This document shows, piece by piece, positions 24,766 through 34,136 of a stretch of DNA of 64,000 nucleotides. Both the position numbers and the translations under genes were made by a program. This stretch comes from Rossellomorea arthrocnemi. GTDB lineage: Bacteria; Bacillota; Bacilli; Bacillales; Bacillaceae_B. The DNA lies in contig NZ_CAJGBF010000009.1 in NCBI RefSeq assembly GCF_904424705.1, forward strand, positions 1-64,000, given 5' to 3'. Position 1 is the stretch's first letter; every line of letters begins with the position of its first letter. Under the pieces are notes generated by a model, which was given only the letters and a program-made list of their open reading frames with translations, was not told the origin of the DNA and did not search any database.

Positions 24766-25917
24766 TTGGAACAGCATATAAATCCCCTGGTAAGGGACAT
24801 TCAAATTTCAGGCATTCGTAAATTTTTCAACATGGTGTCTGATATCGAAGGCATGATCTCCCTAACAATCGGTCAGCCTGATTTCCCCACCCCTCAACAT
24901 ATTAAAGACGCTGGAAAAGCAGCTATTGATGATAATTTCACTTCTTACACCCATAATGCAGGTTTTCTCCAATTGCGTGAAGCCGCAGCGGCATTCGTGA
25001 AAGAGAAATACCATATACGTTATGACCCTCATGCAGAAGTCATCGTCACAAATGGAGCTTCCCAGGGAATCGATGTGGTTCTTCGCACAATATTATGCCA
25101 GGGAGACGACTGTCTCCTCCCCGGACCCGTATACCCGGGATACGAACCAATCATAAAATTATGCGGAGCAAATCCTGTCCATATTGATATCACCCAAAAT
25201 GACTTCAAATTAGATGCGGCTCTTATTGAAAGCAGCTTAACCCCTTCAACCAAATGCATTATCCTCCCCTACCCCTCCAATCCGACAGGGGTTAGCCTAT
25301 CAAAGGGAGAACTAAAAGAGATAGCGGATTTACTTAAGAACCGTGACATCTTTGTATTGGCTGATGAGATTTATAGTGAACTCACATTTGATGGGCAACA
25401 TCACTCCATAGCTGAATATTTAAGAGAAAAAACGATAGTCGTCAACGGCTTATCAAAATCACATAGTATGACAGGATGGAGGATTGGCCTTATCTTTGCC
25501 CCGGAAGCCATTTCAAAGCATCTTTTAAAGGTACACCAATACAACGTATCCTGTGCTTCCTCCATCTCTCAAAAGGCTGCATATGAAGCTCTGACAGATG
25601 GAAAGGACGATGCATTGGAGATGAAGTATGACTATAAGAAACGAAGGGACTACGTTTACGACCGACTCATTGCTATGGGCTTTGAGAAAGTTGTCAAACC
25701 CGACGGTGCCTTTTACTTTTTCGTGAAAATACCTGATTCATTATCATTAACCTCTTTTGACTTTTCCCTTGCCCTGGCTCAGGAAAAGAAGGTCGCAGTC
25801 GTTCCGGGAGACGCTTTTTCCCCGCTCGGCGAGGGGTTCTTCCGCCTATCATTCGCATGCTCCATGCATCAACTGACAGAAGGCCTCAACCGTCTTCAAT
25901 CCTTCATCCAGACCTAA
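24766..25917 (+). CDS. patA: aminotransferase PatA (acetyl-DAP aminotransferase)
   Basis: PLP-dependent class I/II aminotransferase, about 383 residues from TTG at 24766, which has AGGTG six bases before it; a GTG three codons earlier lacks a site. Blocks very close to B. subtilis PatA: ISLTIGQPDFPTPQHI, PGPVYPGYEPIIKLCGA, LPYPSNPTGV, VVNGLSKSHSMTGWRIG (PLP Lys) and HQYNVSCASSISQKAA. It likely converts N-acetyl-L-2-amino-6-oxopimelate to N-acetyl-LL-DAP, the step between DapH and DapL found at 5.7-7.6 kb. Confidence 0.92.
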   Translation: MEQHINPLVRDIQISGIRKFFNMVSDIEGMISLTIGQPDFPTPQHIKDAGKAAIDDNFTSYTHNAGFLQLREAAAAFVKEKYHIRYDPHAEVIVTNGASQGIDVVLRTILCQGDDCLLPGPVYPGYEPIIKLCGANPVHIDITQNDFKLDAALIESSLTPSTKCIILPYPSNPTGVSLSKGELKEIADLLKNRDIFVLADEIYSELTFDGQHHSIAEYLREKTIVVNGLSKSHSMTGWRIGLIFAPEAISKHLLKVHQYNVSCASSISQKAAYEALTDGKDDALEMKYDYKKRRDYVYDRLIAMGFEKVVKPDGAFYFFVKIPDSLSLTSFDFSLALAQEKKVAVVPGDAFSPLGEGFFRLSFACSMHQLTEGLNRLQSFIQT

Positions 25918-25918
25918 T

Positions 25919-25955
25919 GAGAGGGACGGACCTTTTTTATAGGTCCGTCCCTCTC
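25919..25955. terminator. bidirectional terminator after patA
   Basis: GAGGGACGGACC/GGTCCGTCCCTC perfect 12-bp stem with a TTTTTTATA loop, directly after the patA stop. Confidence 0.9.
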
Positions 25956-25960
25956 CATCA

Positions 25961-26137
25961 TTACCCTTTATACTCACCGTTGTTTTTAGATATTTTTTCT
26001 TTTTTCGCTTTGTCTTTGTGTATTTTATTTGTTGCCGCACTTCCTATTTCATGGGCAAATTCAGCGTTGATTTTTGATGAATCAAAGCCTTTTTTATTTT
26101 TTTGTTGTGGATCATTCTTTTTTGTTCTTTTCGCCAT
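25961..26137 (-). CDS. small basic protein, spore-protein-like
   Basis: 58 residues, strongly basic, no hydrophobic span. AAAGGGGTG lies eight bases before ATG at 26137; the GTG four codons earlier lies inside that site. It contains INAEFAHEIGSAATNK. The EFAHEI core resembles the E-(F/I)-A-x-E recognition site that the germination protease GPR cuts in SASPs, and the rest (KRTKKNDPQQKNKK) is Lys/Asn/Gln-rich like gamma-type SASP. Function is inferred from composition only. See the two small genes at 55.9-56.2 kb with a similar motif. Confidence 0.65.
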   Translation of the reverse strand: MAKRTKKNDPQQKNKKGFDSSKINAEFAHEIGSAATNKIHKDKAKKEKISKNNGEYKG

Positions 26138-26469
26138 TTTTTGATGCACCCCTTTTTGTTCTGCTTATCCTATGAATGATAAGCACACGGTTATTATTCA
26201 TCTACATCTGGTGTGCTATTCATCGGCAAAATAAAGAGACAAAAAAAAAGAACCAACACAGCTAACTGAGTCAGTTCAAAAAAAAGGAAAAGGGGGTGTT
26301 AGTGAGAAATTAATCTCCAATTTCATGCTTAGTTATAGAATACCCGCTTTTCCAAATCATAAACCACCATTCTATCTTTTTTATAAAAGAAATAATAAGA
26401 TCACTTTGAAAATCAACATTTTATGAATTTAACGCTGCGTTTACAAAAAAAGTTATTTTAGTAAAACAC

Positions 26470-26498
26470 TTTAAAAAAGCGCTTTCATAAAGTATAAT
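26470..26498 (+). promoter_or_regulatory. plus-strand promoter with CcpA cre site
   Basis: AAAAAGCGCTTTCA at 26474-26487 matches the cre core TGAAAGCGCTTTCA except for the first two bases. It overlaps the spacer between TTTAAA (26470-26475) and TATAAT (26493-26498), spacing 17. Transcription would run toward ptsI, antisense to it. Confidence 0.6.
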
Positions 26499-26603
26499 GA
26501 ACAAGTGAATTCCCGGAAACAAGGTTCTGCCTTTTTCAATATCATGAAAACAACCTGGATTATTATATCTTGATAAGTAAGTACTCCCTCTATAAATAAA
26601 GAA

Positions 26604-26634
26604 GGATTGAAAGAACTATACGTTCCTTCAATCC
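26604..26634 (-). terminator. ptsHI terminator, weak
   Basis: GGATTGAAgGAAC/GTTCtTTCAATCC stem on the minus strand followed by TTCTTTATTTAT. Confidence 0.55.
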
Positions 26635-26725
26635 ACAAGTAAGGGGGAAATGAGAATAAATAGGCCTAAATGGTGTGCCTATATTTCCCATATATACCCT
26701 CAAATTCACTATAAAAAACCTAAAT

Positions 26726-28447
26726 TCATTCCATTGTTGTTGCTTTTTTCACGGCAGAAATGACCGCATCATTGGTGTCTAATTGAAGGGCTTGTTCTGC
26801 AAGTTCTTTCATTTCAGTACGGTTTAACTGACGAATTTGAGAACGTGCACGTAAAATGGAAGTGGCACTCATTGAGAACTCATCCAAACCTAATCCAAGT
26901 AGGATCGGTACGGCAATCTCATCTCCAGCCATTTCCCCACACATACCTGCCCATTTGCCTTCTTTATGTGCCGCGTCAATGACCATCTTCACAAGACGTA
27001 AAATGGCAGGATTATACGGTTGATATAAATATGAAACGCGCTCGTTCATGCGGTCCGCAGCCATTGTGTATTGAATTAAATCATTGGTTCCAATCGAGAA
27101 GAAATCAACTTCCTTGGCAAACATATCCGCCATGACAGCAGTAGAGGGAATTTCCACCATGATTCCCACTTCAATATGATCGGCTACGTTTGTCCCATTC
27201 TCAAGAAGAGCTTTTCTTTCTTCTTCAAGGATAGCTTTCGCTTCTCTGAACTCTTGAAGATTTGAAATCATCGGGAACATGATTTTCAGATTCCCAAAAG
27301 GACTTGCCTTTAATAGGGCTCTGAGCTGAGTACGGAAGATATCCTGTTCATCTAAACATAGACGGATTGCACGATACCCTAGGAACGGGTTCATTTCTTT
27401 AGGCAGATTTAAGTAAGGAAGCTCTTTATCCCCACCGATGTCAAGAGTACGAACCACGACAGGTTTCCCTTCCATACCTTCCAAAACAGCCTTATAAGCT
27501 TCGTATTGCTCGTCTTCAGACGGTAATTCATCACGACCCATATATAGGAATTCTGTACGATACAGACCTACACCTTCTCCGCCGTAATTAATCACCCCTT
27601 CAAGATCCTTCGGTGTCCCTATATTGGCAGCAAGCTCAACATGCTCCCCATCCTTGGATACCGTTGGTTCGTTCACAAGTTTGGCCCACTCAGCTTTTTG
27701 ATCTTCATAACGGGCATGCTCTTTTTTATATTCTTCGATGACTTCCGGAGTCGGATTAATATGTACTTCTCCATTTAATCCGTCCACGATGATCATATCA
27801 CCATTTTCAACAGAGGAAGTAATGGACTTCGTCCCCACTACAGCCGGAATCTCCATGGAACGGGCCATAATGGCAGAGTGAGATGTTCTTCCACCAATGT
27901 CTGTTGTAAATCCTTTAACGAATTCACGGTTTAATTGTGCCGTGTCGGAAGGAGTTAAATCCTCTGCAATCACGATCACTTCTTCTGATACCATGCTTGG
28001 GTTGGCAATCTGTACGCCCAGAAGGTGTGAAAGGACGCGTTTTGTCACGTCACGGATATCAGCTGCACGTTCTTTCATGTATTCATTGTCCATGGATTCA
28101 AACATGGATACGAACATATCCGCCGTTTCTTTAAGGGCGAATTCTGCGTTTACATTTTCTGATTTGACTTTGTCTTCAATCGGTGTCAGTAGTTCCGGGT
28201 CGCTTAAGACAAGAAGATGTGCTTCAAAGATTTGAGCTTTATCTTCCCCTAAATCAACTTTAGCTTTATCACGGATCGCTTCAAGCTCTGTTTTAGACGT
28301 TGAAATAGCTTCCTGGAAGCGTGAAACTTCCTGCTCAGCATTGTCTACGTTTTTCTTCTCAAAGCTCAAGTCAGGTTCGACTAAGCGATACGCTTTCGCT
28401 ATGGCAATACCATTTGATGCCGCAATTCCTTTTAACAGACTGGACAT
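26726..28447 (-). CDS. ptsI: PTS enzyme I
   Basis: Phosphoenolpyruvate-protein phosphotransferase, 573 residues, cytoplasmic, first protein of the sugar PTS. The N-terminal part carries the phospho-His loop [21 protein letters not shown] near 187. The PEP-binding C-terminal domain has [61 protein letters not shown] and [10 protein letters not shown] near 500. It overlaps the ptsH stop by one base (TAATG), so ptsH and ptsI are co-translated. ptsG is not adjacent here. Confidence 0.97.
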   Translation of the reverse strand: MSSLLKGIAASNGIAIAKAYRLVEPDLSFEKKNVDNAEQEVSRFQEAISTSKTELEAIRDKAKVDLGEDKAQIFEAHLLVLSDPELLTPIEDKVKSENVNAEFALKETADMFVSMFESMDNEYMKERAADIRDVTKRVLSHLLGVQIANPSMVSEEVIVIAEDLTPSDTAQLNREFVKGFTTDIGGRTSHSAIMARSMEIPAVVGTKSITSSVENGDMIIVDGLNGEVHINPTPEVIEEYKKEHARYEDQKAEWAKLVNEPTVSKDGEHVELAANIGTPKDLEGVINYGGEGVGLYRTEFLYMGRDELPSEDEQYEAYKAVLEGMEGKPVVVRTLDIGGDKELPYLNLPKEMNPFLGYRAIRLCLDEQDIFRTQLRALLKASPFGNLKIMFPMISNLQEFREAKAILEEERKALLENGTNVADHIEVGIMVEIPSTAVMADMFAKEVDFFSIGTNDLIQYTMAADRMNERVSYLYQPYNPAILRLVKMVIDAAHKEGKWAGMCGEMAGDEIAVPILLGLGLDEFSMSATSILRARSQIRQLNRTEMKELAEQALQLDTNDAVISAVKKATTME

Positions 28448-28713
28448 TACTCAGCTAAACCTTCTTTGTTCAACGTTTCTTGCAAGCTGTTTAACGCTTC
28501 TTCTTCGTCACTACCTTCAGTAATGATTGTGATTTCTGCACCTTTACCAACACCCAAAGACATAACACCCATGATTGATTTCAAGTTTACTTTCTTTTCT
28601 TTGTATTCTAGATGTACATCGCTGTCGAATTTGCTTGCCGTTTGAACTAGTAGAGTTGCCGGACGAGCGTGAATTCCTGTTTCAGCTGTAACTGTAAATG
28701 TTTTTTGTGCCAT
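28447..28713 (-). CDS. ptsH: phosphocarrier protein HPr
   Basis: 88 residues. His-15 site in [14 protein letters not shown] near 12-20 and the regulatory Ser-46 in [11 protein letters not shown], where HPr kinase phosphorylates to make the CcpA corepressor. AAGGAG lies nine bases before ATG at 28713; an open frame upstream has no ribosome site. First gene of ptsHI. A candidate promoter is at 28918-28947. Both PTS and carbon catabolite repression depend on it. Confidence 0.97.
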   Translation of the reverse strand: MAQKTFTVTAETGIHARPATLLVQTASKFDSDVHLEYKEKKVNLKSIMGVMSLGVGKGAEITIITEGSDEEEALNSLQETLNKEGLAE

Positions 28714-28917
28714 GAAAATCGACTCCTTCAAATATCTTGTTTTTAGTTGCTTCATAAAAGTAATGGATTATGATGAAAACGTCAACTACTTCTAGTGATT
28801 AATCCATTGTTCCTATAAAGCTGTTCAATAAAAAAGAATAGCATGCAATGAAGATATACACAATTGTAAAGCTTGATTTTTTTAGTATTTCATAAATTTG
28901 CCACTGTTATGAACCTA

Positions 28918-28947
28918 ATTATGTAAAATTTGATGATTTACTGTCAA
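28918..28947 (-). promoter_or_regulatory. candidate ptsH promoter
   Basis: TTGACA (28942-28947), 18-base spacer, CATAAT (28918-28923) on the minus strand, about 200 bases before ptsH. Other weaker pairs also occur in the leader, so the choice is uncertain. Confidence 0.4.
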
Positions 28948-28954
28948 TGACAAA

Positions 28955-29022
28955 TAAAAAACCGACCTTTTTCAAACTCCATTTCTATCTGAGATGGAGT
29001 TTTTAGTATGAGTCAGTTTTTT
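28955..29022 (-). terminator. terminator of the 85-residue gene
   Basis: Nested stems AAACTCCAT/ATGGAGTTT and AAAACTGACT/GGTCGGTTTT, then a T run on the minus strand. Confidence 0.8.
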
Positions 29023-29032
29023 CATTGTCATA

Positions 29033-29290
29033 CTATTCTTTTTCTACCGTTTGTGGCTTCATGAGGTTATAGCCGATCTTTGCCTTTATAACCGTTCCTT
29101 TCAGGATCATTTCGTGATCTTCAGAAGTGTTTGTGTATACATTCACCAGATCACAGATACATCGGGAGAATAACTCTGACAGCTGCTTTAATTCTTGAAC
29201 ACTATGTTTCCCATCATCTTTCATCAGTTCTTCCATTACATCGATGGCTAGGCTTTTGACCCGCAGCGCCTGCTCTATTTCGTATTTCAT
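29033..29290 (-). CDS. hypothetical helical protein
   Basis: 85 residues, helical by pattern (IEQALRVKSLAIDVMEELMKDDGKHSVQELKQLSELFSRCICDL is split by charged residues). AGGAAAGGAAGG lies about seven bases before ATG at 29290; the longer frame upstream lacks a site. One cluster ends in RCICDLVNVYTNTSEDHEM. No family recognised. It sits alone between the DUF4129 gene and the ptsHI promoter. Confidence 0.7.
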   Translation of the reverse strand: MKYEIEQALRVKSLAIDVMEELMKDDGKHSVQELKQLSELFSRCICDLVNVYTNTSEDHEMILKGTVIKAKIGYNLMKPQTVEKE

Positions 29291-29510
29291 ATTGAATCCT
29301 TCCTTTCCTATCATTCTTTCTCTAGCATATGCTGAAGAAACTAGATTAGAACGGAAAAGGCTTATAATATTCAGTTTGTATTTTGTAAATAATTGCTTTA
29401 GTTCCAATAAAATAAAAATGCTCACCTCTTAATTATTTATACCATTGGAGGAAAAAATTAAAGAAGTCAATGCTAGAGAAAACGTGCCTCTCTTTTCTGT
29501 TTATCTTCTA

Positions 29511-30782
29511 CTATTGGTCTATCCTATTTTTCAATTCAGCAATGTGGAGCTCTATTCGCCTGGTAAAGTATTCGACTTCTTCCAGACTTGGATCTTTCAT
29601 TCCGTACCTAACCCTTTCATAAAGTACAAAAAAATGCTCTTCTTCAAAAATGTTCATTCTCATAAACCATGTACGAACATTTTCATTAAAGTTTCTTCCC
29701 GTATTAGCCAGGGAGGCTTCTCTTTCCAAATTCTTCATTTTCTTACGGATGGTGTTACTTGCATCTGAATATGCAGCTATATTGTGTTGTTTCCCCTCCT
29801 CTTTATAATCGGATTTAAACGTAGTCAATAGGGGGGACGAACCTTCCTCATCACTTGTATCAAGAGTGACCCTTCTCTTTTTCAACACATACATAATGAA
29901 AATCAAAAGGAAGATTCCAATTAAAACCCACTTTATCCATGGCATTGATATTCCTTCATAAAATGCATTTTGCTGGGCTGATTCTATATCTGCCGTTTCC
30001 AGTTTCAGTCCCACCCCTTCCAATGTATCTCTCGAAATGAGACTCATGATCCAATCCCTTATTCTGAGCAATAGATTAAAAACCGGATCTGCCAAAAATG
30101 AAATCGCCCAAAAGAATTTTTGAACACCCCAATAGAAGCCTGTCCTTAAGAAAGGAATGAAAAAAACCAATAAACCACCGCCGATGATTACAACCAGTAG
30201 GATGGCAAACGGCCTTAAAAATTGTCTATATATTTTAGATTCTGAATCAGCCTGGTTCATCATTCTTTGAACCGCTGTTCCGATTGTAATAAAAACCACC
30301 AACATAAAGAGCAGGCAATAGATAATTGTCGCATTCCCCAAATCATTCCTGGATCCGAATAGTAAAGATACGATAGAGACTAAAATGAATGCAAGTACCG
30401 CTCCACTATTAATATCAATGTCACTATCCTCACTTTGAAAATGGGAAACAAATCGCCAATGGAGAAATAACAATAATAGAGATAAAAGCCACCAAGATGC
30501 TGAGAAGGTGTAGATTCCTAATACAAGCATCACGAACAAAAGAGCGTATAAAATGAATTGATTCACACGTTTCCATCTTACAAATATAATAATGCAAGAA
30601 AAAAAACAAATCGTTACCAGACTGACAATAGGCAAGTAACTCACCAGGAATTTTTCTCTTGGTACGAAAAAAGTTACAGCTAATAGAGAGAATAATAAGT
30701 CTACCCCCAGCAACACTACCAGCTTTACGATGAGCTTATTAAAATGTTTTGTTAAGAAGGAATTTTCAATGTATGATTCCAT
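29511..30782 (-). CDS. membrane protein with C-terminal DUF4129
   Basis: 423 residues with about nine to ten hydrophobic segments up to residue 300. The cytosolic or extracytosolic tail near 330-420 matches DUF4129 by eye (ENVRTWFMRMNIFEEEHFFVLYERVRYG). AAGGAG lies ten bases before ATG. The third gene of the MoxR-DUF58-DUF4129 operon; many such operons end in a transglutaminase protein, but here that domain is absent. It overlaps the DUF58 gene by 31 bases. Likely cell-envelope role; exact job unknown. Confidence 0.75.
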   Translation of the reverse strand: MESYIENSFLTKHFNKLIVKLVVLLGVDLLFSLLAVTFFVPREKFLVSYLPIVSLVTICFFSCIIIFVRWKRVNQFILYALLFVMLVLGIYTFSASWWLLSLLLLFLHWRFVSHFQSEDSDIDINSGAVLAFILVSIVSLLFGSRNDLGNATIIYCLLFMLVVFITIGTAVQRMMNQADSESKIYRQFLRPFAILLVVIIGGGLLVFFIPFLRTGFYWGVQKFFWAISFLADPVFNLLLRIRDWIMSLISRDTLEGVGLKLETADIESAQQNAFYEGISMPWIKWVLIGIFLLIFIMYVLKKRRVTLDTSDEEGSSPLLTTFKSDYKEEGKQHNIAAYSDASNTIRKKMKNLEREASLANTGRNFNENVRTWFMRMNIFEEEHFFVLYERVRYGMKDPSLEEVEYFTRRIELHIAELKNRIDQ

Positions 30783-31951
30783 ATTGTCACGACTCCTTGC
30801 TCTTCATCTGAGTTCAACATGAAGATTTCCGGTTCTTTAATGGAGATCTTCACCAATCTATCTCTTTCCCTGGCCTCCATTGCTCCTGCCACAATAAAGA
30901 CAGACGGAACTAGCTGTCTCATATGTAGGTGTTGTAACACGATATGAAAAGGAATAGTAAACTCATCCGTCGATAAAGTTGCTAATAGTTCCAGTCCTTT
31001 TTGCTGATGCTTTCTTCCTGTACCTGCAGGTAAATAATAGAAGGGCGTGATTCCCAGACTCCTTGCATTTAACACCAGTGAAAACGAAATATTTTGCTCT
31101 ACAGCGAGATGCATTAAGAAAGCTGTATGTTTGATGATGGACTCAAGCTGACCGGTTATAGAATAACGGTCCGAAAGATTAATAGCAATCATCCATTCCT
31201 TCTTTATAGATGGAGCATATACCTTTGTTTGCAATTGACCGGTCCTTACTGATGCCTTCCAATGAATATCTTGAAAACGATCGCCGGAAACATATTCTCT
31301 TGTACCAATTGGTTGAAAAACATCGAAGAATAGAGAGTGAGGTGAAGATAATTCACCATTTCGATTCGAGTCCCTATTTTTCAGAAGTTTTACTGGAGAA
31401 GAAGAAGGAAAAACAATCATTGTCGATGAGACAGGTTCTTGTAAATTCATGATCACCTTGCCGCTTCCAAACAGATGGGGAATGACCAGTTGTACCCTTG
31501 TTAAACGACAAAGCCCTCTTCTGCTGCCTTTAATCGGCAATCGGACCCTCCCTTTTTCTCCTTTTTTAATGGAGAAGGGGACAGTCACTTCAATCATGTT
31601 GCCATGATATGATTCATAATGATGAGAAATAGGCTCAACAATATCTTTAAAAGATAGTTTCAGAGAGGCTCCCCAAACCGGCAGACCACGATTATTAACA
31701 TGGAAATCCAAGTATCCCTGCTCATTACAATGTAGCTTCACACGTGTAGGGTTATTTTCCACCTCGATCCCAATCCCTATTTTCTCCAAATACCACTTAT
31801 GAGCCCTAAAATATAAGAAGCAGAAGAGAAAAATGACTAGTCCGATATAAGATTGAAAGATAAAGCAGGCTCCTCCAGCAAAAATGAGAAGAATTTCACT
31901 CAGAGAATTATATGGATCTTCTATGATTTCACGTTCCCATTCCACATCCAC
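30752..31951 (-). CDS. DUF58 domain protein
   Basis: 399 residues. Two hydrophobic segments near 15-45, then a beta-rich region and the DUF58 core FQPIGTREYVSGDRFQDIHWKASVRTGQLQTKVY (split across repeats) near 215-250. DUF58 is vWA-related and usually partners with MoxR ATPases. The first codon is GTG at 31951, touching the moxR stop; a second GTG at 31945 fits the GAGG spacing better, so the true start may be two codons later. Envelope or complex-assembly role inferred from operon. Confidence 0.82.
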   Translation of the reverse strand: MDVEWEREIIEDPYNSLSEILLIFAGGACFIFQSYIGLVIFLFCFLYFRAHKWYLEKIGIGIEVENNPTRVKLHCNEQGYLDFHVNNRGLPVWGASLKLSFKDIVEPISHHYESYHGNMIEVTVPFSIKKGEKGRVRLPIKGSRRGLCRLTRVQLVIPHLFGSGKVIMNLQEPVSSTMIVFPSSSPVKLLKNRDSNRNGELSSPHSLFFDVFQPIGTREYVSGDRFQDIHWKASVRTGQLQTKVYAPSIKKEWMIAINLSDRYSITGQLESIIKHTAFLMHLAVEQNISFSLVLNARSLGITPFYYLPAGTGRKHQQKGLELLATLSTDEFTIPFHIVLQHLHMRQLVPSVFIVAGAMEARERDRLVKISIKEPEIFMLNSDEEQGVVTIWNHTLKIPS

Positions 31952-32883
31952 TACCTCATTTCAACCGGAAGATTGACCATTTCTACTATTTGCTTCGTTA
32001 CTTCTTCATTCGTCTTGGTTAAAGAAGCTTCTGCAGTTAATTGGACTCTATGTTGCAACACATAGGGAGCTACTTCCATCACATCTTCAGGACGAACAAA
32101 ATCTCTCCCTTCGATAAAAGCTTGCCCCTGACATGCTTTTAACAATGCCAAGCTGGCTCTTGGACTGGCACCAGTCTCTATCCATTCGTGCTCCCGTGTC
32201 CCCCTGGTCATCTGTAAAATATAAGCCTCTATATCTGAGTCAACATGCACATGTTTTACCATATTCGTCATCTCCAGAATTTCAGATAGTGACACCACTT
32301 TTTTGACTTCATTGAGAGGCTGATTCGTTTTAAAACGGGTTAAAATCATTCTTTCTTCTTCAAAATCAGGATATGTAAACGGAATCTTCAATAAAAAGCG
32401 GTCCAGCTGAGCAGCTGGAAGAGGAAATGTTCCTTGCTGGGATTCAATAGGGTTCTGAGTCGCCACCACGATAAAGGGTGGCTCTAATGGGACGGTTTCT
32501 CCATCAATTGTGATTTGCTTTTCTTCCATCACTTCCAGTAAACTCGCCTGCGTTCTCGGTGTGGCTCTGTTTATTTCATCGGCGAGTAGGACGTTCGTAA
32601 CCACGGGTCCTGTTCTTAATTCGAATTCTTGTGTTTTGGGATTAAAGAACTGTATACCTGTCACATCACTCGGCAACACGTCAGGAGTGAATTGAATTCT
32701 TTTGAATGTGCCATCAATACAATGACTGAATGTTTTTGCGAGTAAAGTCTTACCTGTACCGGGCACACTCTCCAATAGGACATGTCCTTCCTGAAGCAAG
32801 GCAATCAACAACAGGTCGATCTCTTTGTCCTTACCCACTAACACTTTATTCATTTCTCTCTTAATTGAATCCAATTGATTCAT
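31951..32883 (-). CDS. MoxR-type AAA+ ATPase
   Basis: 310 residues. Walker A VPGTGKTLLAK near residue 40, Walker B NVLLADEINRATPRTQ near 105, sensor 1 IVVATQNPIESQQGT near 142, and an arginine finger region with ASPRASLALLK near 243. MoxR ATPases act as chaperones that load metal or cofactor on vWA partners. First gene of the operon with DUF58 and DUF4129. In B. subtilis the counterpart is yeaC-yeaD-yebA. Confidence 0.9.
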   Translation of the reverse strand: MNQLDSIKREMNKVLVGKDKEIDLLLIALLQEGHVLLESVPGTGKTLLAKTFSHCIDGTFKRIQFTPDVLPSDVTGIQFFNPKTQEFELRTGPVVTNVLLADEINRATPRTQASLLEVMEEKQITIDGETVPLEPPFIVVATQNPIESQQGTFPLPAAQLDRFLLKIPFTYPDFEEERMILTRFKTNQPLNEVKKVVSLSEILEMTNMVKHVHVDSDIEAYILQMTRGTREHEWIETGASPRASLALLKACQGQAFIEGRDFVRPEDVMEVAPYVLQHRVQLTAEASLTKTNEEVTKQIVEMVNLPVEMR

Positions 32884-32984
32884 CCTTTTTCCCCCTCGTT
32901 TACGTTCAATACTATTGATTTAATTTTCTAACAATACTATATATCACATTTTATCATAAGACTTTGTTAAATTATCCCTTTTTT

Positions 32985-33021
32985 ATAAAAAAAGACCACT
33001 CCACCGTTTCGGTGTGTGATC
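32985..33021 (-). terminator. terminator after the 33.2 kb SDR
   Basis: AGATCACaCACC/GGTGgaGTGGTCT stem followed by seven T on the minus strand. Confidence 0.7.
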
Positions 33022-33133
33022 TACTCTATTTCTACCTTGAAAGAATATTTACAAACTCTTATCAAAGATCCCGAACTCATTCCACATCACTCCCATATTA
33101 TGAAAATAAAAGAGAATAGGAGTGAAAAGTAGC

Positions 33134-33202
33134 ATGATTGTCAGCGTACTATTTGTTCTATTCATCGGCCTCATCAATATTGTCGTATTAAGAAAGGGAT
33201 AG
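33134..33202 (+). CDS. candidate 22-residue single-span membrane peptide
   Basis: ATG at 33134 with AGGAGTG nine bases upstream, stop TAG at 33200-33202. The peptide is almost all hydrophobic (VSVLFVLFIGLINIVVL) with a positive tail (RKG), so it would sit in the membrane. No promoter was clear. Good ribosome site and composition support it; there is no homology evidence. Confidence 0.5.
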   Translation: MIVSVLFVLFIGLINIVVLRKG

Positions 33203-33237
33203 GACCATTGAACCGCAAAACCCTGATACTCGATTCA

Positions 33238-33984
33238 TTAATGCTTATAAATCATTTTCCGCGTCATCCCACCATCAACAACGAGATTTTCTCCCGTTAT
33301 AAAATCATTATCGGGATGGGTAAGAAATAAGCAAGCTCTCGCAATGTCATCCGGTTTCCCCACCCTGCCTGAAGGATGCTGATCATGGTCAATTTTTCTT
33401 AATGCATCATAATCTTCTGTTTGAATCCAACCGGGGCTGATGGAATTGACGCGAATCTTCGCTTCACTCAGAGTTATGGCCAGTGAATGGGTAAGACTTA
33501 CAATGCCGCCTTTCGTAGCTGAGTAGGCTTCTGTGTCCGGTTCAGACATAGAAGCCCTTGTGGAAGCCATGTTAATAATACATCCTCCACGATCCCTCAT
33601 TAATAAGGCTGCTTCCCGGCTGCAATAAAATACACTGCTTAAGTTTGATGATAATATGTTGTTCCAGTCATCAGGTTCCATCTCCCAAAAGGACATGAAC
33701 CTGGATACTCCGGCGTTATTAATCAGAACATCCATACCACCATAATCTTCTTTAATTTTATTGAAAACGACTTTTACCTCTGCTGGCACTCCAACGTTCA
33801 CTTCATGGAATACGGTTGTATATCCTTCCGCATTAAGCCTTTGGGAATGTTCTCTTCCCTTTTCGCCGTCCGTATCCATGAATTCTACAATACTACCCTG
33901 TTTAGCATATTCTTCTACGAGAGTTTTCCCAATTCCATTGGCTCCCCCTGTGATACATACAACATGATCCTTCACTCTCCCCAT
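33238..33984 (-). CDS. SDR-family oxidoreductase
   Basis: 248 residues. NAD(P)-binding TGGANGIGKTLVEE near residue 12, NNAGVSR near 90, active-site Ser and YxxxK in STRASMSEPDTEAYSATKGGI near 142-158, and C-terminal DFITGENLVVDGGMTRKM. This is a complete SDR active site, unlike fadH. The Asp in FMDTDGEKG near 36 suggests NAD preference. Substrate unknown. The start is near AGGGAGATGGGG. Confidence 0.9.
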   Translation of the reverse strand: MGRVKDHVVCITGGANGIGKTLVEEYAKQGSIVEFMDTDGEKGREHSQRLNAEGYTTVFHEVNVGVPAEVKVVFNKIKEDYGGMDVLINNAGVSRFMSFWEMEPDDWNNILSSNLSSVFYCSREAALLMRDRGGCIINMASTRASMSEPDTEAYSATKGGIVSLTHSLAITLSEAKIRVNSISPGWIQTEDYDALRKIDHDQHPSGRVGKPDDIARACLFLTHPDNDFITGENLVVDGGMTRKMIYKH

Positions 33985-34056
33985 CTCCCTTCATTTTTTT
34001 ATCAATTGCTTCTATAAAAGGATACCCCTTGCCATAGCTATTCAATCTCCTTTAAT

Positions 34057-34130
34057 GAAATAGAAAAGGGTTAACCCTTTTCTATTTCTCTCTTAGAAAA
34101 GAGAAGAAATTCAAGAGGTTAACCCTTCTA
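34057..34130 (-). terminator. terminator pair with 32-bp perfect palindrome
   Basis: 34057-34088 is a perfect 32-bp palindrome centred on GTTAAC (GAAATAGAAAAGGG half). A second hairpin and another GGTTAACCCTT follow to 34130. On the minus strand the tail is T-rich. It likely ends the Spo0E-like gene. Confidence 0.75.
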
Positions 34131-34136
34131 TTTGTT

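Larger units (their letters stand above)
26138..26725. other. long intergenic region between a small basic gene and ptsI
   Basis: About 580 bases without a convincing gene. It holds a plus-strand promoter with an overlapping cre site (26470-26498), no good frame after it, and a stem at 26604-26634 that may terminate ptsI. Confidence 0.6.

Noticed and set aside
28714..28755. N-terminal extension of HPr
   Set aside because: HPr is 88 residues from the ATG with a good ribosome site.
29445..29768. 107-residue plus frame
   Set aside because: Antisense to the DUF4129 gene; no ribosome site.
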